Shown: positions 37,428-46,425, counted from the stretch's first letter. The stretch: 64,000 bases of DNA from Bradyrhizobium sp. (GCF_016219575.1 NZ_JACRMG010000019.1:62001-126000); one strand, 5' to 3'. Notes: generated by a model not told the origin, from the sequence alone. Translations and numbers: made by a program.

Positions 37428-38455
37428 GATGCCTCATCCTCCGGCACGGCAATCGCCGACTTGCGGCCGGTCAACCTCGCGATCGCCAGATTGGGCAGCC
37501 ACAGCACCCAGCGATGGATGCGCTCCCGGCCGACCATCACCATGACGACCAGCACGAGACCGATCCAGAACAGCCAGTACTGCGGCGTGATCGCCTGGAA
37601 CAGCTCCTGCAGCATCTTGAACACGACCGCGCCGATCAGCCCGCCATAGAGATAGCCGGTGCCGCCGATCACCAGCACCAGCATCAGGTCGGCCGAACGC
37701 TCGAACGAGAACACGTCGAGCGAGGCGAGCGCCGTGGTCTGGGTGAACAGCGCACCCGCAATGCCGGCATAGAAGGCCGCCAGCGTATAGACGGCGATCA
37801 GCCGGCCATTGACGGGAATGCCGATGGCGGCGGCGCGCAGCGGATTGTTCTTGATCGCACGCAGCGACAGGCCGAACGGCGAGTGCACGATGCGCCGCGC
37901 CAGCAGGAACAGCAGGAACAGCACGATGAGGCAGTACCAGAACCCGGTCTTGCCGAACATGTCGAAGGCGAACAGGCCGAGGATCGGCTGCATCTCGATA
38001 CCCTGCAAGCCATCGGTGCCGCCGGTGATGTTGGAGAAGCGCTCGCCAAGCGCCTCCATCAGCAGCGCGATGCCGAGCGTCACCATCAGCCGCGTCAGGT
38101 CGACGCCGCGGATCACGAGGAAACTCGTGAAGAAACCGAGCACCATGGCGGCCAGGCCCGCAACGACGAGCGCAATGACCGGCTCGTTGATGATTCCATG
38201 AAGGGCAAGAAGGCCCGCCGAATAGGCGCCGACGCCGAAGAAGGCGGCGTGCCCGAGCGAGACGATGCCGGCATAGCCGAGGATCAGGTCGAGCGAGAGC
38301 GTGAACAGCGCCAGCCGCAAGATATCCGTCATGATCAGATAGCGCGACGGAAACAGCAACGGGCAGGCCAGCACCACCGCCCAGAACAGAACCTCGCTGA
38401 TGCGCCAGCGGCTGCCGGCCATTGCGGAAGTGGAAACATCGTTTGCCGCGCTCAT
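37424..38455 (-). CDS. livM: HAAT-type ABC transporter permease (LivM-like), cluster 1
   Basis: A 343-residue inner-membrane permease with about ten hydrophobic segments. LALFTLSLDLILGYAGIVSLGHAAFFGVGAY-type sequence near residue 50 and RAIKNNPLRAAAIGI near residue 200 (the coupling helix) identify LivM. GGTGYLYGGLIGAVVF near the C-terminus is also usual. It starts four bases after the livH stop. With LivH it forms the membrane channel. Confidence 0.92.
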   Translation of the reverse strand: MSAANDVSTSAMAGSRWRISEVLFWAVVLACPLLFPSRYLIMTDILRLALFTLSLDLILGYAGIVSLGHAAFFGVGAYSAGLLALHGIINEPVIALVVAGLAAMVLGFFTSFLVIRGVDLTRLMVTLGIALLMEALGERFSNITGGTDGLQGIEMQPILGLFAFDMFGKTGFWYCLIVLFLLFLLARRIVHSPFGLSLRAIKNNPLRAAAIGIPVNGRLIAVYTLAAFYAGIAGALFTQTTALASLDVFSFERSADLMLVLVIGGTGYLYGGLIGAVVFKMLQELFQAITPQYWLFWIGLVLVVMVMVGRERIHRWVLWLPNLAIARLTGRKSAIAVPEDEAS

Positions 38456-38459
38456 GGGG

Positions 38460-39329
38460 TCACCGCGCAGCGCTGCGGCCGAAAAGGCCGTTGGGGCGCC
38501 AGATCAGGATCACGATCATGATGGTGTAGATCACGAACGGCCCCATCTTGGGCACGTAATACTTGGCGGCAACGTCGCCGATGCCGAGCAGCAGCGAAGC
38601 GAGAAACGGCCCGGTGATGCTGGAGGAGCCGCCCACCGTCACCACGATCAGGAAGTAGATCATGAATTTCAGCGGAAAATACGGGTCGAGTCCGAGGATC
38701 TCCGCGCTCAGCGCGCCGCCGAGTCCGGCGAGGCCGCAACCGAAGGCGAAGGTGAAGGCGAACACCTGCGGCACGTTGATGCCGAGCCCGATCGCCGCGC
38801 GGGGATCGTCCACCGCAGCACGCAGCCGGCTGCCGAAGCGGGTGCGCGCCAGGATGAGTTGCAGCGCCACCGTCAGGAGCCCGCAGATCACGATGATCAT
38901 CAGCCGGTAGCGGCCGATGCCGACGCCGAACAGGTCGAACTGCCCTTCCAGCGCCGCAGGCAGCTTGATGAAGATGCGCGACGATCCCATGATGTAGTCG
39001 ACCGCCGCCACCGACATGAAGGTTAGGCCGACCGAGAACAGCACCTGATCGAGATGGCTGCGGGTATAGAGGTGGCGGTAGAGCATCCGCTCCAGCGCCG
39101 CTCCAATCGCCGCGCTGACGACAAAGGCAAGCGGGAGCGCAGCAAAAAACGGCCAACCCTGGCTGTTGACCAGCACCGCGCAGACATAGCCGCCGGCCAT
39201 GGCGAAGGCGCCGTGGGCGAGGTTGACGAAGTTCATCAGCCCGAGCGTCACCGCCAGGCCGCAGGCGAGCACGAACAGCAACATGCCATAGGCCACGCCG
39301 TCGAACAGGATGGTGAATACGGTGGTCAT
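38460..39329 (-). CDS. livH: HAAT-type ABC transporter permease (LivH-like), cluster 1
   Basis: A 289-residue permease with about eight membrane segments. MNFVNLAHGAFAMAGGY near residue 32 and RTRFGSRLRAAVDDPRAA near residue 185 match LivH. It begins 174 bases downstream of the substrate-binding gene and is followed by livM after four bases. A palindromic repeat in the gap upstream may reduce expression relative to the binding protein, as often seen in ABC transporter operons; that is inference. Confidence 0.92.
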   Translation of the reverse strand: MTTVFTILFDGVAYGMLLFVLACGLAVTLGLMNFVNLAHGAFAMAGGYVCAVLVNSQGWPFFAALPLAFVVSAAIGAALERMLYRHLYTRSHLDQVLFSVGLTFMSVAAVDYIMGSSRIFIKLPAALEGQFDLFGVGIGRYRLMIIVICGLLTVALQLILARTRFGSRLRAAVDDPRAAIGLGINVPQVFAFTFAFGCGLAGLGGALSAEILGLDPYFPLKFMIYFLIVVTVGGSSSITGPFLASLLLGIGDVAAKYYVPKMGPFVIYTIMIVILIWRPNGLFGRSAAR

Positions 39330-39374
39330 GGGAGCGCGATAGTCAACACGAGCAACGAGGCGAATTCAGTTAGC

Positions 39375-39466
39375 CGTCATGGCCGGGCTTGGCCCGGCCA
39401 TCCACGTCTCTCTCACGACTTAGATTGAGTAAGACGTGGATGCCCGGGTCAAGCCCGGGCATGACG
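39375..39466. repeat. Intergenic palindromic repeat between binding-protein gene and livH
   Basis: About 92 bases with outer arms CGTCATGGCCGGGC and GCCCGGGCATGACG, and inner GATCCACGTC-like parts (CCATCCACGTC / GACGTGGATG). It lies between the substrate-binding gene and livH on one transcript, a place where a hairpin can protect or end the upstream message. Confidence 0.82.
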
Positions 39467-39503
39467 CACTGAGAGAGCGGGGCAATGACGCGTTTTTCGC
39501 GCG

Positions 39504-40685
39504 TCATTTCTTTGTCTTGCCGGAGTCCTTCACGGCCTCGAAGGTTGCGAATTCCACGTTGTAGAGTTCGCCGTCGACCTTCTCGACCTTGCGGATGTAG
39601 ATGTTCTGCACGATGTCGCGGGTCTCCGGGTCGATCGATATCGGACCGCGCGGGCTCTCCCACTTCATCCCCTTCATGGCCTCGATCAGCGCATCGCCAT
39701 CGGTCTTGCCGCCGGTCTTCTTCAGCGCCTCGTAGATCAGGTGGATGCCGTCATAGCCGCCGACCGCCATGAAGCCCGGACGGTTGTTGAAGGCCTTCTT
39801 GTAGGCGGCGACGAATTCCTTGTTCATCGCGGAGGGATGCGCCGCCGAATAGAGGTGCGCGGTCACTGCGCCGAGTGCGGCGTCGCCCATGTTGTTGAGC
39901 AGGTCGTCATCCATGACGTCGCCGGGACCGATGACCTTGATCCCGCTCTTGTCGAGCCCGCGCTCGGCATACTGCTTCATGAAGTTGCCGCCCTGCCCCG
40001 CCGGCACGAACACGAACATCGCATCCGGCTTGGAATCCTTCATCCGCTGCAGGAACGGCGCAAAGTCCGGGTTCTGCAGGGGCACCTTGACTTCCTCGAC
40101 GATCTCGCCGCCGCCGGCGGTGAAATTCTGCTTGAAGAAGTTGAGCGCATCGTTGCCCGGCGCATAGTCGGAGGTCAGCGTCGCCACCCTCTTGATGCCG
40201 TTCTTGGCGGCCCAGTCGCCGATGATGGTGGAGGACTGCGCCAGCGTGAAGCTGGTGCGCACGATATAGGGCGAGCGCTCGGTGATGATCGAGGTGCCCG
40301 CCGCCATCACGAGTTGCGGAATCTTGGCCTGCGTCGCCAGAGGCGCCGCAGCGAGCGCAGCCGGCGTGACGCCGAAGCCGGCGATGACGTTGACCTTGTC
40401 GTTGACGATCAGCTCCTGCGCAATCCGCTTGGTGTTGTCGGGGACGGCGCCGTCATCCTTGAGGATGACCTCGATCTTCTTGCCGGCGACGGTGTCGCCC
40501 TTCTGCTGCATGTAGAGCTTGATCGCGTTGTCGATCTGCTTGCCGGTGGAGGCCTGGCCACCGGTCATCGGCACGATGAGACCGATCTTGAACGTTTCCT
40601 GGGCGTGGGCAGGCACGCTGAACAGCGCAGCCAGACTGAACGCGCCGGCAACTGCGGCGCGGCGGGACAATGTCGGTGTGGGCAC
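39504..40685 (-). CDS. HAAT-type ABC transporter substrate-binding protein, cluster 1
   Basis: A 393-residue periplasmic binding protein of the Leu/Ile/Val-binding (peripla_BP_6) family. Residues 1-28 form a signal peptide ending HAQ. FKIGLIVPMTGGQASTGKQ begins the mature fold. Family sequence such as AAKNGIKRVATLTSDYAPG and GYDGIHLIYEAL supports the call. Translation starts at GTG 40685 after a strong GAGGAGG. Such proteins in this family bind amino acids but also aromatic acids; the nearby pobA gene and shared TTGTACAA motif favour an aromatic ligand, which is inference. Confidence 0.9.
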   Translation of the reverse strand: MPTPTLSRRAAVAGAFSLAALFSVPAHAQETFKIGLIVPMTGGQASTGKQIDNAIKLYMQQKGDTVAGKKIEVILKDDGAVPDNTKRIAQELIVNDKVNVIAGFGVTPAALAAAPLATQAKIPQLVMAAGTSIITERSPYIVRTSFTLAQSSTIIGDWAAKNGIKRVATLTSDYAPGNDALNFFKQNFTAGGGEIVEEVKVPLQNPDFAPFLQRMKDSKPDAMFVFVPAGQGGNFMKQYAERGLDKSGIKVIGPGDVMDDDLLNNMGDAALGAVTAHLYSAAHPSAMNKEFVAAYKKAFNNRPGFMAVGGYDGIHLIYEALKKTGGKTDGDALIEAMKGMKWESPRGPISIDPETRDIVQNIYIRKVEKVDGELYNVEFATFEAVKDSGKTKK

Positions 40686-40753
40686 TCTCTCCTCCTCTCA
40701 ATGACGTCGTGGGACCGTCTGCGCGGTCTTCACGTTTTCCCCCTAAGCATGAT

Positions 40754-40773
40754 ATTTGTACTATTGTACAAAT
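40754..40773. promoter_or_regulatory. Inverted-repeat operator candidate upstream of the transporter operon
   Basis: A perfect inverted repeat, ATTTGTAC-TATT-GTACAAAT, 69 bases upstream of the binding-protein GTG start. Its right half contains TTGTACAA, which also occurs between the AraC-type gene and pobA. The form suits a dimeric regulator such as a GntR/FadR-type protein, none of which is in the window. Confidence 0.5.
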
Positions 40774-40877
40774 CAATAGGACTGGTCAACAAGAAACCCA
40801 AGCCGAGAAGAACGAACGAAAAAGCAATGGGTTGGGCACCGGGCGCGCCGCGATGCACTCCCCCGGCCTCCCAACTA

Positions 40878-41747
40878 TCACTCCTCGCCGCCGTGCAGCC
40901 GGGCGCGAAAGGCGCGTGGCGGCAGCCCGGTCGCGGCGGCATAGACCCGGCTGAAATAGGCCGGGTCATCGAAGCCAAGGGCGTAGGCGATCGTGGACAC
41001 CGGCAGGTTGGTATAGACGAGATTGCGCCGCGCCTCGCGGATCAGCCGGTTGAGGATCAGATGGGAGGCGGTGTCCCCGGTCGCCGCACGCGTGACCCGG
41101 TTGAGATGCGTCGGCGTGATCGACAGCTGCGCGGCATAGCGCGATACGCTCCAGCGCTCGAGATGATGCTGCTCGAGCAACGCCTCGAAGCGTCGGAACA
41201 ATTCGGAATCCGCCGCGCCGTCGCCGCCTCCCTCGCCCGCGAGTTCGCGCGCGACGAGCCCGATCAGGTTCGCCGAAAGCGCGCGAAGCACATGGGCCCT
41301 GCCAAAGTCCCGCCCGGCGAACTCGGCGAAAATCTGTTTCATGGTGGCGCGCATCTGCCGCGTGCCGCGCACGATCGCGCATCGCGACAGCACGCCGCGC
41401 AGGCCCTCCGGGGCGAGCAGCGTCTCGTCGAGGATTTCGGCGGCGATGGTAACCACCCAGCCCTGCGTGCCCGGCAGGAACCTGAAACCATGCACGTCGC
41501 CGACGGGCACGTTGACGACATGCATCGGACGCAGCGGGTGCACGCGGCCGTCGAGCGTCGCCTCGCCCCCGCCGCGCTCGATCAGCAGCACCTGGTGCAG
41601 CCGGGCATGACGGTGCACCGCAAGCTTCCAGTCATGCAGCACCGCACGCGAGGCGATGGTCTCGCAATGCACGACGTCCGGCAGGTCGCTGGACTCGCCG
41701 AACAGATTGTAGACCTGAATGGCCGTATTCGACCGTGCCGACCTCAT
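40878..41747 (-). CDS. AraC-family transcriptional regulator, PobR-like
   Basis: A 289-residue regulator. The N-terminal half is a cupin-like sensor domain (LHDWKLAVHRHARLHQVLLIERG). The C-terminal ~100 residues contain two HTH motifs of the AraC type: SVSRYAAQLSITPTHLNRV and VSTIAYALGFDDPAYFSRVY. AraC-type PobR proteins activate pobA in response to 4-hydroxybenzoate, and this gene is divergent from pobA, so that role is likely. ATG 41747 was chosen; ATG 41783 in frame would add 12 residues and cover the TTGTACAA site. Confidence 0.88.
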   Translation of the reverse strand: MRSARSNTAIQVYNLFGESSDLPDVVHCETIASRAVLHDWKLAVHRHARLHQVLLIERGGGEATLDGRVHPLRPMHVVNVPVGDVHGFRFLPGTQGWVVTIAAEILDETLLAPEGLRGVLSRCAIVRGTRQMRATMKQIFAEFAGRDFGRAHVLRALSANLIGLVARELAGEGGGDGAADSELFRRFEALLEQHHLERWSVSRYAAQLSITPTHLNRVTRAATGDTASHLILNRLIREARRNLVYTNLPVSTIAYALGFDDPAYFSRVYAAATGLPPRAFRARLHGGEE

Positions 41748-41837
41748 GTTCGAATTGTACAAGACAAAGGCCGATCCCTCCATCCGCTTATGGTCGCAGA
41801 CCGGGCAATGTTGCAGGGCTCAGGGAGGATACGAAGG
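41748..41837. promoter_or_regulatory. Divergent promoter region between AraC regulator and pobA
   Basis: Ninety bases that must carry both promoters. A TTGTACAA palindrome lies at 41755-41762, beside the regulator start, and repeats the core of the inverted repeat in front of the transporter operon. I could not place -35/-10 boxes with confidence. Confidence 0.5.
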
Positions 41838-43010
41838 ATGAAGGTACAGGTCTGCATCATCGGCGGCGGGCCGTCGGGGCTCTTGTTGTCGCAGCTCCTG
41901 CATCTGCGGGGCATCGACACCATCGTGCTGGAAAAATACAGCCGCGACCACGTCCTCTCCCGCATCCGCGCGGGCGTGCTGGAGCACGGCTTCGCCAAGC
42001 TGATGCGCGAGGCGCAGTGCGGCGAGCGCATGGACCGCGAAGGCGAGATCCACCACGGCTTCGAAATCGCTCATGATGGCCGACTCGACCGTGTCGACCT
42101 CCACAAGTATTCCGGCGGAAATTCGGTGATCGTCTACGGACAGACCGAACTGACGCGGGACCTCTATGAGGCGCGCGACCGGCTTGGCGGCCAGGTGGTC
42201 CACAACGCCGAAGACGTCACGCCGCACGACATCGCCTCCGATGCGCCTTACGTAACCTATCGCTCGGGCGACAAGGTCGTGCGCGTCGATTGCGAGTTCG
42301 TGATCGGCGCCGACGGCTTCCATGGCGTCAGCCGCAAGTCGATTCCGAAAGACGTGCTGCGCGAGCACGAAAAGGTCTATCCCTTCGGCTGGCTCGGAAT
42401 CCTCTCGCGCACCAAGCCGGTGTCACCTGAGCTGATCTATGTGAAGCACGAGCGGGGTTTTGCCCTGTGTTCGCTGCGCTCTCAGGTGCTGAGCCGCTAC
42501 TACATTCAGGTTCCGCTGACCGACAAGCCGGAAGACTGGTCGGACGACGCCTTCTGGGCCGAACTCAAGCGCCGCCTGCCGGGGGAAGTGGCGGGGCGGC
42601 TCGTCACCGGACCATCGATCGAAAAGAGCATCGCTCCGCTCCGCAGTTTCGTCGCCGAGCCGATGCGGCATGGCCGGCTGTTTCTGGCCGGCGATGCCGC
42701 GCATATCGTGCCACCCACCGGCGCCCGCGGCCTGAACAGCGCCGCCTCCGACATCTATTATCTGTATCACGCCCTGATCGATCATTACCGCAAGGGCGAC
42801 GATGCCGGCCTCGACGCCTATTCACAAAAGGCGCTGGCGAGGGTCTGGAAAGCGCAGCGCTTCTCCTGGTGGATGACGATGCTGCTGCACCGGTTTCCCG
42901 ACCGCATTTCCTATGACGACAGGCTGCAGGACACGGAGATGTCCTACCTGTTCTCGTCCGAGACGGCGATGCGGCTGGTCGCCGAGAACTATGTGGGGCT
43001 GCCCTTCTGA
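41838..43010 (+). CDS. pobA: 4-hydroxybenzoate 3-monooxygenase
   Basis: A 390-residue FAD- and NADPH-dependent flavoprotein hydroxylase that turns 4-hydroxybenzoate into protocatechuate. GGGPSGLLLSQLL (9-21) binds FAD, SRIRAGVLEHG is a PobA signature, GADGFHG is the DG motif and LFLAGDAAHIVPPTGARGLN is the second FAD motif. Length matches the family (~390-394). The ATG at 41838 follows GGGAGGAT. A much longer in-frame opening upstream is antisense to other genes and was rejected. It is divergent from the AraC-type regulator; downstream protocatechuate genes are not in the window. Confidence 0.96.
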   Translation: MKVQVCIIGGGPSGLLLSQLLHLRGIDTIVLEKYSRDHVLSRIRAGVLEHGFAKLMREAQCGERMDREGEIHHGFEIAHDGRLDRVDLHKYSGGNSVIVYGQTELTRDLYEARDRLGGQVVHNAEDVTPHDIASDAPYVTYRSGDKVVRVDCEFVIGADGFHGVSRKSIPKDVLREHEKVYPFGWLGILSRTKPVSPELIYVKHERGFALCSLRSQVLSRYYIQVPLTDKPEDWSDDAFWAELKRRLPGEVAGRLVTGPSIEKSIAPLRSFVAEPMRHGRLFLAGDAAHIVPPTGARGLNSAASDIYYLYHALIDHYRKGDDAGLDAYSQKALARVWKAQRFSWWMTMLLHRFPDRISYDDRLQDTEMSYLFSSETAMRLVAENYVGLPF

Positions 43011-43269
43011 CGGGGGGCCGTCCCTGCCTTTGGAACCCTGCCCCTGGAACCCGGCCGGCAGGCGACCGTAACGGGAGGCCAAGCGGTGCAGCAAAATAAT
43101 ACCGCTAACGGCTGGCGGGCTGGCGCTTCCCCGCCGTCGAAACCCGATTATCAATTTTTCCGTATCTTTCACCGGCCGCTGTCGGGTGGTCTATACAGCA
43201 TCACCCGATTCCGCTACGGAAAGTTGAGCAATAACCAGACTACTACCATATGACCGCGCAATCCTCCTG

Positions 43270-43527
43270 GTGATTTGCATCGCGGCCCAAGCGGGCGGCC
43301 TGGCTGGCTGCGGAACCATCAACGAGCGGCTTGCGGCCGGCGTCAGCGACGCCATCCCGGTCTGGGCGGGCGGGATGCCAGCGGACGCCCCGCCGCGCCC
43401 CGGCACGGCGAAATACGACGAGTACATGAGGGAACGCGAACGACAACGATTGCTGCCGGCATCGGAGCGTGATGCGCCGAGGGACGGGGCGGTCCATCCA
43501 GGGCAGACACAGGAGGAAAACCGTTAA
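43270..43527 (+). CDS. Small putative lipoprotein or remnant
   Basis: An 85-codon frame starting at GTG 43270. The first residues (VICIAAQAGGLAGCG) look like a very short lipoprotein signal with a lipobox at LAGC. The rest is Pro-rich and charged (MPADAPPRPGTAKYDEYMRER), resembling small Bradyrhizobium hypothetical lipoproteins as I recall them. There is no clear ribosome site and the signal peptide is unusually short, so it may be a 5'-truncated copy. Between pobA and this frame (43011-43269) I see no gene. Confidence 0.45.
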   Translation: MICIAAQAGGLAGCGTINERLAAGVSDAIPVWAGGMPADAPPRPGTAKYDEYMRERERQRLLPASERDAPRDGAVHPGQTQEENR

Positions 43528-43554
43528 CGAGCGTCGGTCAAAGAACTATCGACC

Positions 43555-44532
43555 GTGTCACAGATCGGGTATTTGCATGTCAATTGTGCGCATCAGCACC
43601 GCAACGAATTAGGCAAGGCTTTGCACGCGAGAATAATTCCTGCACCGGGGACGATTGAGGAAGTGTCAGGAGAAACACAGCCGACCAGCAGCCTGGTGAT
43701 AGGCGGCAGCGGACTCGTCGGCGGATACATTGTCGAGCATCTGATGAAACGCGGTCAGCGGCCGCTCGCATTGTCGCGTGTGCCGCGCAGCGATGGTCGT
43801 GTGGACTGGTATCGCGGCGATCTGCACCATGCAGACGCGCTGAAACTTCCGCCGTTCGCGACGTTATTCTGCACAACCGACGCCGTGTTGCTGGCGGAGG
43901 CCCTGCCGCATTTGATCCACCCGGCGCTCAAGCGGCTGGTGGCGTTCAGCTCCACCAGCGTAATCACGAAGCAGGACACCGAAGTTGCAGCCGAGCGCAC
44001 CATGATCCGGCGGCTGGCGGCCGGCGAGCAGCAGATCGTGGATCTCTGCGCGCAGCACAGGATCGGCTGGACCATCCTGCGGCCGACACTGATTTACGCC
44101 GAAGGCCGCGACACCAACATCACGCCGCTGTCGCGGCTGATCCGAAGGTTCAGGTTCATGCCGCTGGTTGGCGGCGGCCCCGGCCTGCGCCAGCCCGTCC
44201 ATGCCGAAGACCTGGCGATTGCTGCGATCGCCGCAGCCGAAAGCGAAGCCGCAACCGGCAAGTTCTATTCCCTGCCGGGCCCCGACACCGTGACCTACCG
44301 GGAAATGATCGGGCGAGTGTTCGACGGCTTGTCGCTGCCGAGGCGTTTCGTGTCCATGCCGCCGTGGCTGTGGCGAGCCGGCTTCGTGACCGTCAGGCCG
44401 CTGTTTCCGGGCGCCAATGTCGCCATGGGCATCCGCATGATGAAAGACATGACGTTCGATGCCGCGCCCGCGATCGAGGATCTCGGCTGGAGTCCGCGCA
44501 GCTTCAGGCCGACGTTCAAATCGCCGGACTGA
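43555..44532 (+). CDS. NAD(P)-binding epimerase/reductase-like protein
   Basis: Up to 325 residues of atypical or extended SDR type. SLVIGGSGLVGGYIVEHL (about 46-63) is the dinucleotide loop. LVAFSSTSVITKQD is the strand with the conserved Ser, and ILRPTLIYAEGRD corresponds to the usual substrate-side loop. The Tyr-x3-Lys pair is not obvious, so it may act as an NmrA-like sensor or a divergent reductase. The first ~36 residues are of poor quality and translation may instead begin at GTG 43663, just before the Rossmann fold. It is convergent with purU, eight bases away. Function unknown. Confidence 0.75.
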   Translation: MSQIGYLHVNCAHQHRNELGKALHARIIPAPGTIEEVSGETQPTSSLVIGGSGLVGGYIVEHLMKRGQRPLALSRVPRSDGRVDWYRGDLHHADALKLPPFATLFCTTDAVLLAEALPHLIHPALKRLVAFSSTSVITKQDTEVAAERTMIRRLAAGEQQIVDLCAQHRIGWTILRPTLIYAEGRDTNITPLSRLIRRFRFMPLVGGGPGLRQPVHAEDLAIAAIAAAESEAATGKFYSLPGPDTVTYREMIGRVFDGLSLPRRFVSMPPWLWRAGFVTVRPLFPGANVAMGIRMMKDMTFDAAPAIEDLGWSPRSFRPTFKSPD

Positions 44533-44540
44533 ACGGCAGA

Positions 44541-45404
44541 TCAATCCATGAACACCACGGTCTTGCGGCCGTTGAGGATGACGCGGTCCTCGAGGTGATG
44601 GCGCACGGCGCGCGCCAGCACGCGGCGCTCGATGTCGCGCCCCTTGCGCACGAGGTCGTCGGGCGTGTCGCGATGGCTGATGCGTTCGACATCCTGGTCG
44701 ATGATCGGTCCCTCGTCGAGATCGCGCGTCACGTAATGCGCGGTGGCGCCGATCAGTTTTACACCGCGCTCATGAGCCTGGTGATAGGGCCGCGCGCCCT
44801 TGAAGCCGGGCAGGAAGGAATGGTGGATGTTGATGCAGCGGCCGGAGAGTTTTGCCGAGAGGTCGTCCGACAGGATCTGCATGTAGCGCGCGAGCACCAC
44901 GAGATCGGTGTCCGTATCCTCGACCAGCTTCCAGATCGCCGCCTCCTGCTGCGGCTTGTTCTCCTTCGACGCCGGCAGATGATGGAACGGGATGTCGCCG
45001 AAGTCGAGGCCAGCGTAGGTCTCGCGCGGATGGTTGGAGACGACGGCGGTCGGAATCATGTCGAGCTCGCCGGTGCGCCAGCGGTAGAGAATGTCGACAA
45101 GGCAGTGGTCGGATTTGGAAGCCAGCAGCATCACCCTGCGCTTGGCGGCGCGGTCGCGCATCTGCCAGTCCATGGCGAAGCGCTGGGCGATCGCGGCAAA
45201 GCCGGTTTGCAGCGCCGACAATTCGACCGCGAGATCGGCGGCCGTGAACACCACGCGCATGAAGAATTTCTTCGTCTCGATGTCGTCGAACTGCTGCGCG
45301 TCGAGGATGTTCTGGCCGTTCTGGGCGAGGAATGTCGAGACCGCCGACACGATGCCGGGACGATCGGGACAGGACAGGGTCAGAACAAATTGGCTGTGGG
45401 GCAT
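44541..45404 (-). CDS. purU: Formyltetrahydrofolate deformylase
   Basis: A 287-residue cytosolic enzyme that hydrolyses 10-formyltetrahydrofolate to formate and tetrahydrofolate, balancing one-carbon units. Residues 1 to about 80 are an ACT-like domain (LTLSCPDRPGIVSAVS). The C-terminal part is a formyltransferase fold: VVSNHPRE, LARYMQILSD and INIHHSFLPGFKGARPYHQA with the catalytic Asn-His-Asp set. The ATG at 45404 was chosen since the ACT strand starts at once; an in-frame opening to 45587 is low-quality. A 15-base tandem duplication lies 11 bases upstream of the start. Confidence 0.95.
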   Translation of the reverse strand: MPHSQFVLTLSCPDRPGIVSAVSTFLAQNGQNILDAQQFDDIETKKFFMRVVFTAADLAVELSALQTGFAAIAQRFAMDWQMRDRAAKRRVMLLASKSDHCLVDILYRWRTGELDMIPTAVVSNHPRETYAGLDFGDIPFHHLPASKENKPQQEAAIWKLVEDTDTDLVVLARYMQILSDDLSAKLSGRCINIHHSFLPGFKGARPYHQAHERGVKLIGATAHYVTRDLDEGPIIDQDVERISHRDTPDDLVRKGRDIERRVLARAVRHHLEDRVILNGRKTVVFMD

Positions 45405-45415
45405 TTGATCAAGGC

Positions 45416-45445
45416 TTGGGCGAGCAGAATTTGGGCGAGCAGAAT
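45416..45445. repeat. 15-base tandem duplication
   Basis: Two perfect adjacent copies of TTGGGCGAGCAGAAT just upstream of the purU start, followed by a partial third (TCGGGCAG). It lies in the leader or promoter of purU and could vary in copy number. Confidence 0.8.
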
Positions 45446-45576
45446 TCGGGCAGACAGGAGCCCAAACGAACGGGCAAGGTTGCGGCCCTGCTCTAACACT
45501 GCCGGAACTCTTGCGCCAACCCCGTCCGGGGGACCAAAATGAACAAATCGAACCTCTGCACGGAAGAAGCGGAATC

Positions 45577-46425
45577 ATGGCTGACAAGTTGAACGGCTAT
45601 CGCGTCCTCATCCTCGAAACGCGCGAGGAGGCGCAGTTCTCCCGCCTGCTGTCGGAACAGGGCGCAGACGTGCTGCAATGCCCGATGTTCACCATCAACG
45701 ATGCGCCCGATCCGGCGCCGATCGAAGCCTGGATCAGGCGCGCCATCGACAACCCCTTCGACGACCTCGTGCTTATGACCGGCGAAGGCCTGCGCCGCCT
45801 GATGAAGGTGGTGCGGCGGATCGGCGTCGAGCAGGATTTCGTGGCCGCGCTCGGCAAGAGCAGGAAATTCACGCGCGGCCCCAAACCCGGCAAGGCCTTG
45901 CGCGACATCGGGCTCGAGCCGCAGATGACGACGGAAAAACCAACGTCCGAAGGCGTCGCCGAGATGCTGTCGCGCCTCGACCTTGCCGGCCGCCGCGTCG
46001 GCCTGCAGCTCTATCCCGACAAGGACCACGGCGCGCTGATCGGCACCATCAGGGCGCAAGGCGCCGAGGTCGATACCGTGTTGCCTTATGTCTATGACGC
46101 CAAGGCCGCAGACACCAATATCGTCACCGCGATCGAAGAGATGGCGCGCGGCCGGATCGATGCGGTTGCGCTGACCAATCTCGGCCAGATCCGACGCCTC
46201 ATCGACACCGCCCGCAAACATGGCTGGGAGCAAAAGCTGCGCGAGGGCCTGGCGCAAACGCCGATCGCTTCCGTCGGGCCGGCGGTCTCCGACGAGCTCA
46301 AATCGCACGGCCTGCAAGCCGCGATCTATCCGGCGGACGAGGCATTTTTCATGAGGCCGCTGATTTCGGCGATGGCGACGGCGCTGGCAAGAAATCCGCC
46401 CCGCGTGGCAAAGGCCGGCATGTAA
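45577..46425 (+). CDS. Uroporphyrinogen-III synthase family protein
   Basis: A 282-residue protein of the HemD fold: two similar halves joined by a two-strand linker. RVLILETREEAQFSRLL at the N-terminus, VLMTGEGLRRL, and AVALTNLGQIRRLID with IASVGPAVSDELKSHGL near the C-terminus fit the family. HemD closes the linear tetrapyrrole in heme and corrinoid synthesis. No other heme gene is nearby, so it could be a second copy or a family member with another role. The ATG at 45577 follows GAAGAAGCGGA. It is divergent from purU. Confidence 0.8.
   Translation: MADKLNGYRVLILETREEAQFSRLLSEQGADVLQCPMFTINDAPDPAPIEAWIRRAIDNPFDDLVLMTGEGLRRLMKVVRRIGVEQDFVAALGKSRKFTRGPKPGKALRDIGLEPQMTTEKPTSEGVAEMLSRLDLAGRRVGLQLYPDKDHGALIGTIRAQGAEVDTVLPYVYDAKAADTNIVTAIEEMARGRIDAVALTNLGQIRRLIDTARKHGWEQKLREGLAQTPIASVGPAVSDELKSHGLQAAIYPADEAFFMRPLISAMATALARNPPRVAKAGM

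Noticed and set aside
39741..41837. A ~700-codon N-terminal extension of pobA
   Set aside because: It is antisense to the binding-protein and AraC genes; PobA starts at 41838 with a good ribosome site and full family length.
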